Part shown: positions 5,226 through 7,973 of the stretch, piece by piece | Numbering within the stretch: position 1 is the stretch's first letter | How the letters are laid out: every line of letters begins with the position of its first letter | DNA from: Acidobacteriaceae bacterium | Lineage (GTDB): Bacteria; Acidobacteriota; Terriglobia; Terriglobales; Acidobacteriaceae | Assembly (NCBI GenBank): GCA_030040175.1 | Contig: JASHUF010000429.1 | Span: 1-7,973, forward strand | Length of the DNA stretch: 7,973 bases | Reading direction: 5' to 3' | The notes under the pieces: generated by a model | Databases searched by the model: none | What the model saw: only the letters and a program-made list of their open reading frames with translations | Told to the model about the DNA's origin: nothing | Position numbers and translations under genes: made by a program

Positions 5226-7463
5226 CTATTCCGGCTTGATGGGCTGTCCCAGCGAGTTGTCTTCCTTGGCCAGCCGCACGCGCGCGCTCTCCAGCTTCTT
5301 TTGCACCTTGGCCACATCGCCGGGCTCGAAATCCGCCGGATTCGACTTGGCAAACTCGCTCATGGAAAGCTCCCACTGTGCCGCCGCCAGGCGAATCCGC
5401 CCCGTCTTCTCGTAGAGATCGCCCAGGTGCTCGTGCACCGTGGGATCGGTCTGGTCGCGGTCCACCGCCTGACGCAGATTGTCCTCGGCCAGCTCGTACT
5501 CGCCCAGCTTGAAGTACACCCAGCCCAGCGAGTCGAGATACGCACCATTCATCGGCTCCTGGTCCACTGCCTTGCGGATCAGCTTCAGCGCCTCCTGGAG
5601 CTGCACGCCCTTGTCGGCCATCATGTACCCCAGGTAATTCAGCGTCATCGCATTCGCGGGATCAAGGTCGAGCGCCTGGCGGAAGAACTGCTCCGCCTGG
5701 TCCATGTGCTTTTCCCGGTCTGCCAGTTCGCCGCGCAGGAAGAAGAGATACGTGCGATCCTCTTTCTTGGTGGCCAGCGGCTCGGATTTGTTGAACGCGT
5801 CTTCGGCGTCTTTGAAGCGCCGCAGCCGGATGTCCATCTGCCCCATCGCGAACCAGACCGTGCGGTCGTCGTCCGCCTTGCCGTCGAGCTCGCCTTTCGC
5901 CATCGCCAGCCCGTCGTCGGGCTTGCCCTGGTCGCACAGCTCGCCGGCCAGCATCAGCTTCAGGTCGCGGTTCTTGGGATTCGCCGCAACCGCCTTCTCG
6001 GAAACTGCGAGCGCCTTATCGAACTCCTTCGCCGTCTGATAGGCGTCCACTTCGCCCTGGTAGCCGCGCACGGCGCTGTCGCCGCCCAGCTCGATCATCT
6101 TCTCGTAGGTCGCAACGCCCAAGTCGATCTTGTTCTGTTCCACGTAGACCGACCCCAGCCGTTCCAGGAAGATGCTGCGGTTGTTCTTTTCCTCGTCCGT
6201 GTAGGCGCCGTTGGCGTGCGTGATCTGATCCACCATCTTCTGGTAGGCCTGCTCCGACTCGTCAAAGCGCCCGAGAACATCGAGCAGCAATCCCTGGTTG
6301 TATCCCGCCTCCAGCGACGTCGGATCGATCTTCAGCGCTTTCTCGATGGTGGCCAGCGCATCCTCGTACTTGCCCTCGTGCCGCTGGATCTCGGCAATGT
6401 GAATCAGGGGGGCGTTGTTGTCCGGGTCGGCCTCGGCAAGCTGCTCGTATTCTTTCAGCGCCTCGTCGTATTGCTCGTTGTTGAACAGCGCCTCGGCCAG
6501 CGCGTCGATGGTGCGCAGATCGCCCGGCTCCAGGTCTTCAGCGCGCTGATACGCTGCAATGGCATCCTTGGGTTCCTTCAGTTGTTCATACGCCGCGCCC
6601 AGCGTGAACTCCATCTTCGGCGTACGGTCGCTCTCCGGAACCGCCTCGATCACCTTCACGGCGTGCTGCAGGTCGCCGCTGTCGGCATAGAGCCGCGCCA
6701 GGTTCAGCACCACGTCTTCTGACTCGGGCTCGATCGCCTGCGCGGTCTTGAATTCGTCTTCCGCCTTCTGCGGCTCATGCTTCACCGTGTAAAGCTGTCC
6801 CAGTACCATGCGGTCTTCCACGCTGCGGGGCTGGAGCGCCACAATCCTCTCGAACTCCGCGATCGCCTGGTCCAGCACGTTGCCGGGAGGGGCCGAGGAA
6901 GAAACGTCGTTGTCTCCCTCGCCCAGTTGCCGCAGATAGATTCGGCCCAGCAGCTTGTGCGCGTCTACGTTGTCGGGATCGGCCTTCAAGAGCATCCGCG
7001 CCGTGCTCTCCGCCTCGTGCACCTTGCCCGTGCGGAAGTAAAGATCGGCCAGATCGTTGTTCAGCTCGGCTGAATCGGGGTCCGCGTCCAGCGCCAGCTT
7101 GTATTCTTCGATCGCGTGGGAGACGTCATCCGGGCGGCCCTCGGAGATGGCGTCATCCTCGTACGTGGCCGCCATGGCGAGGTGAAAGTAAGCCTGGGCC
7201 CGATTGGGCTCCTGTGCGGGAGCTTCGGAATTGCCCTTCGCCGCGCTCGCGGTCGCATTGCTGCCGGCGCTCGAAACTGCGTTCGCGGGCTGCGCTGCCG
7301 GCAGGCTCGCCTTCGCCGGAGCCTGCGCGTTGGGCTGCACGCTCGCCGGCGCATTCTTGGCCGGTGCGCTCTGCGCGCACACCCAGGCCGCGGGCAAAAG
7401 AACCAGAATGACGGCGGCGAGCGCCGGGGGCAGAAAAGGCAAGAGGTTGATTCTCTTCATCAT
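5226..7463 (-). CDS. Exported tetratricopeptide-repeat protein
   Basis: 745 residues from the ATG at 7463 (a second ATG follows directly at 7460). The N-terminus is a signal peptide: MMKR, a hydrophobic core (7-27) and VCAQ with a likely cut after Ala30. Cys29 is not in a good lipobox, since valine precedes it. Residues 32-86 form an Ala/Pro/Ser/Asn-rich linker with low complexity. From about 90 to 700 there are many TPR units with the usual A/G/Y/A-P spacing, for example AIEEYKLALDADPD (117-130), AIAAYQRAEDLEPG (301-314), AEQFFRQALDLDP (590-602) and AYLDSLGWVYFKLGEYELAE (641-660). The C-terminus (about 711-735) is charged and helical. TPR proteins are scaffolds for protein-protein contacts; its partners are unknown, and a periplasmic or envelope-assembly role is inferred. 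The frame extends upstream to 7757, but that part is basic and non-TPR and precedes the signal peptide, so it is excluded. Separated from purH by 229 bases and followed by a strong terminator. Confidence 0.88.
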   Translation of the reverse strand: MMKRINLLPFLPPALAAVILVLLPAAWVCAQSAPAKNAPASVQPNAQAPAKASLPAAQPANAVSSAGSNATASAAKGNSEAPAQEPNRAQAYFHLAMAATYEDDAISEGRPDDVSHAIEEYKLALDADPDSAELNNDLADLYFRTGKVHEAESTARMLLKADPDNVDAHKLLGRIYLRQLGEGDNDVSSSAPPGNVLDQAIAEFERIVALQPRSVEDRMVLGQLYTVKHEPQKAEDEFKTAQAIEPESEDVVLNLARLYADSGDLQHAVKVIEAVPESDRTPKMEFTLGAAYEQLKEPKDAIAAYQRAEDLEPGDLRTIDALAEALFNNEQYDEALKEYEQLAEADPDNNAPLIHIAEIQRHEGKYEDALATIEKALKIDPTSLEAGYNQGLLLDVLGRFDESEQAYQKMVDQITHANGAYTDEEKNNRSIFLERLGSVYVEQNKIDLGVATYEKMIELGGDSAVRGYQGEVDAYQTAKEFDKALAVSEKAVAANPKNRDLKLMLAGELCDQGKPDDGLAMAKGELDGKADDDRTVWFAMGQMDIRLRRFKDAEDAFNKSEPLATKKEDRTYLFFLRGELADREKHMDQAEQFFRQALDLDPANAMTLNYLGYMMADKGVQLQEALKLIRKAVDQEPMNGAYLDSLGWVYFKLGEYELAEDNLRQAVDRDQTDPTVHEHLGDLYEKTGRIRLAAAQWELSMSEFAKSNPADFEPGDVAKVQKKLESARVRLAKEDNSLGQPIKPE

Positions 7464-7570
7464 CCAGGGGATTCCGCGCCTTTTCCTCCGCCCCGGGATC
7501 GTCTGCTCCGAAGCGCTGAAAGGCGAGCGCAGGCAGCCGTCCTGAGCTACTCCGCCTGCTGTTACAGACG

Positions 7571-7576
7571 ATTTTA
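7571..7576 (-). promoter_or_regulatory. Candidate -10 box (TAAAAT) upstream of the TPR gene
   Basis: On the - strand TAAAAT (five of six consensus bases) occurs about 110 bases before the ATG at 7463, in the gap after purH. A TTGACA-like element at the right spacing is not seen. If used, the TPR gene would have a leader of roughly 100 bases. Weak, from sequence only. Confidence 0.22.
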
Positions 7577-7652
7577 CGCGCCATTTGTCGCGCGTGCGTG
7601 CCCTTCCGCGCGATTTTCTCGTTTGCGCGCTCTCTTCCGTTACCCCCGGGAC

Positions 7653-7675
7653 CTGAGGAATCGCCGCAACCTCAG
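7653..7675 (-). terminator. 6-bp hairpin downstream of purH
   Basis: CTGAGG (7653-7658) and CCTCAG (7670-7675) are perfect inverted arms around an 11-base loop, 18 bases beyond the purH stop on the - strand. On that strand no T-run follows the stem; the T-rich tract (TCTTTT) is on the other side. It may be a weak purH transcript end or a 3' stabilising stem. Confidence 0.25.
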
Positions 7676-7692
7676 TCTTTTCGCCCCACGCT

Positions 7693-7973
7693 TCAATGCC
7701 GGAAGTGCCGTATCCCCGTAAATACCATCGCAATCCCCAGCCGGTCTGCCGCTGCAATTACATCCTGGTCTCTCACCGAACCTCCCGGCTGGATCACTGC
7801 GGTCGCGCCCGCCTGCACCACGGTTTCCAGGCCGTCCGGAAAGGGGAAGAACGCATCGGAAGCCGCCACGCACCCGGCCAGCGGCAGCACTGCCTTCATC
7901 GCTCCGAACCGCGCCGCATCCACGCGGCTCATCTGCCCCGCCCCCACGCCCAGCGTCTGCCCGTCGCGCGCGT
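7693..7973 (-). CDS. purH: Bifunctional AICAR formyltransferase / IMP cyclohydrolase, C-terminal part (5' end outside the window)
   Basis: The last 93 residues or so of PurH, which performs the final two steps of de novo IMP synthesis: formylation of AICAR with 10-formyl-tetrahydrofolate, then ring closure. The visible part belongs to the formyltransferase domain and has its hallmark blocks: [13 protein letters not shown], then [11 protein letters not shown], then [12 protein letters not shown], and the terminal [11 protein letters not shown] ending at the TGA (7695-7693). The N-terminal cyclohydrolase domain and the catalytic Lys-His lie beyond the right edge. A GTG at 7947 is internal, since the frame continues upstream with matching family sequence (ARDGQTLGV) to the edge. 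It is upstream of the TPR gene on the same strand, with a 229-base gap. Confidence 0.96.
   Translation of the reverse strand, partial: ARDGQTLGVGAGQMSRVDAARFGAMKAVLPLAGCVAASDAFFPFPDGLETVVQAGATAVIQPGGSVRDQDVIAAADRLGIAMVFTGIRHFRH

Noticed and set aside
4382..5239. A 285-residue + strand frame opposite the dGTPase-like gene
   Set aside because: Antisense to the HD motif region, has no recognisable domain, and runs through the promoter and terminator of the - strand genes.
5208..6722. A 504-residue open frame on the + strand opposite the TPR gene
   Set aside because: Leu/Arg/Val/His-rich shadow of the TPR codons; the TPR frame has repeats, a signal peptide and a terminator, while this one has no motif and starts inside the terminator flank.
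7464..7757. N-terminal extension of the TPR frame up to 7757
   Set aside because: The extension is basic and non-repetitive, overlaps the end of purH on the same strand, and would bury the signal peptide about 100 residues inside the protein.
7693..7947. A complete 84-residue small gene starting at GTG 7947
   Set aside because: It is the C-terminus of purH; family sequence continues upstream of the GTG to the window edge.
1..7973. Mobile element, CRISPR array, tRNA/rRNA gene or novel defence system
   Set aside because: No transposase, integrase, direct-repeat/spacer pattern, tRNA-like fold or defence gene motif is visible; all long frames are accounted for by recognisable housekeeping or envelope genes or their shadows.

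Overview
The window is a GC-rich bacterial chromosome segment, densely coded, with ordinary housekeeping and envelope genes. The gene set (archaeal-type phosphatidylserine decarboxylase beside a type II phosphatidylserine synthase, an outer-membrane PagL-like protein, a long exported TPR protein beside purH) suggests a diderm bacterium. Acidobacteriota (Terriglobia-like) is my best guess, but it rests on general resemblance and not on a database search.

Layout. On the + strand: the last codons of an unidentified gene (2-64), a perfect TATAAT box (165-170), then psd (185-826) and pssA (823-1728), which overlap by GTGA. A short tandem octamer array (1731-1771) follows, then a degenerate aspartate-semialdehyde-dehydrogenase homologue of the Usg-1 type (1777-2802). 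On the - strand, read from the right-hand end: the C-terminus of purH (7973-7693), a secreted or periplasmic TPR protein (7463-5226) closed by a strong intrinsic terminator (5170-5206), a dGTPase-like HD phosphohydrolase (4987-3812), and a PagL/acyloxyacyl-hydrolase-like outer-membrane beta-barrel protein (3623-2901). The two blocks converge near 2803-2900.

Function. psd and pssA form a two-step pathway: PssA makes phosphatidylserine from CDP-diacylglycerol and serine, and Psd decarboxylates it to phosphatidylethanolamine. The translational overlap supports coupled expression. The PagL-like protein would act on, or sit in, the outer membrane, so much of the left half concerns membrane lipids. 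The dGTPase and PurH belong to purine nucleotide metabolism, but they are separated by the TPR gene and a terminator, so no shared operon is claimed.

I found no mobile element, CRISPR array, RNA gene or evident novel multi-gene system. The points most worth a second look are the Asd homologue that lacks its catalytic cysteine, the PagL-like protein with an HxSN motif but no glutamate at the expected spacing, the -10 box almost touching the psd start, and the octamer array. No intergenic stretch exceeds 300 bases.
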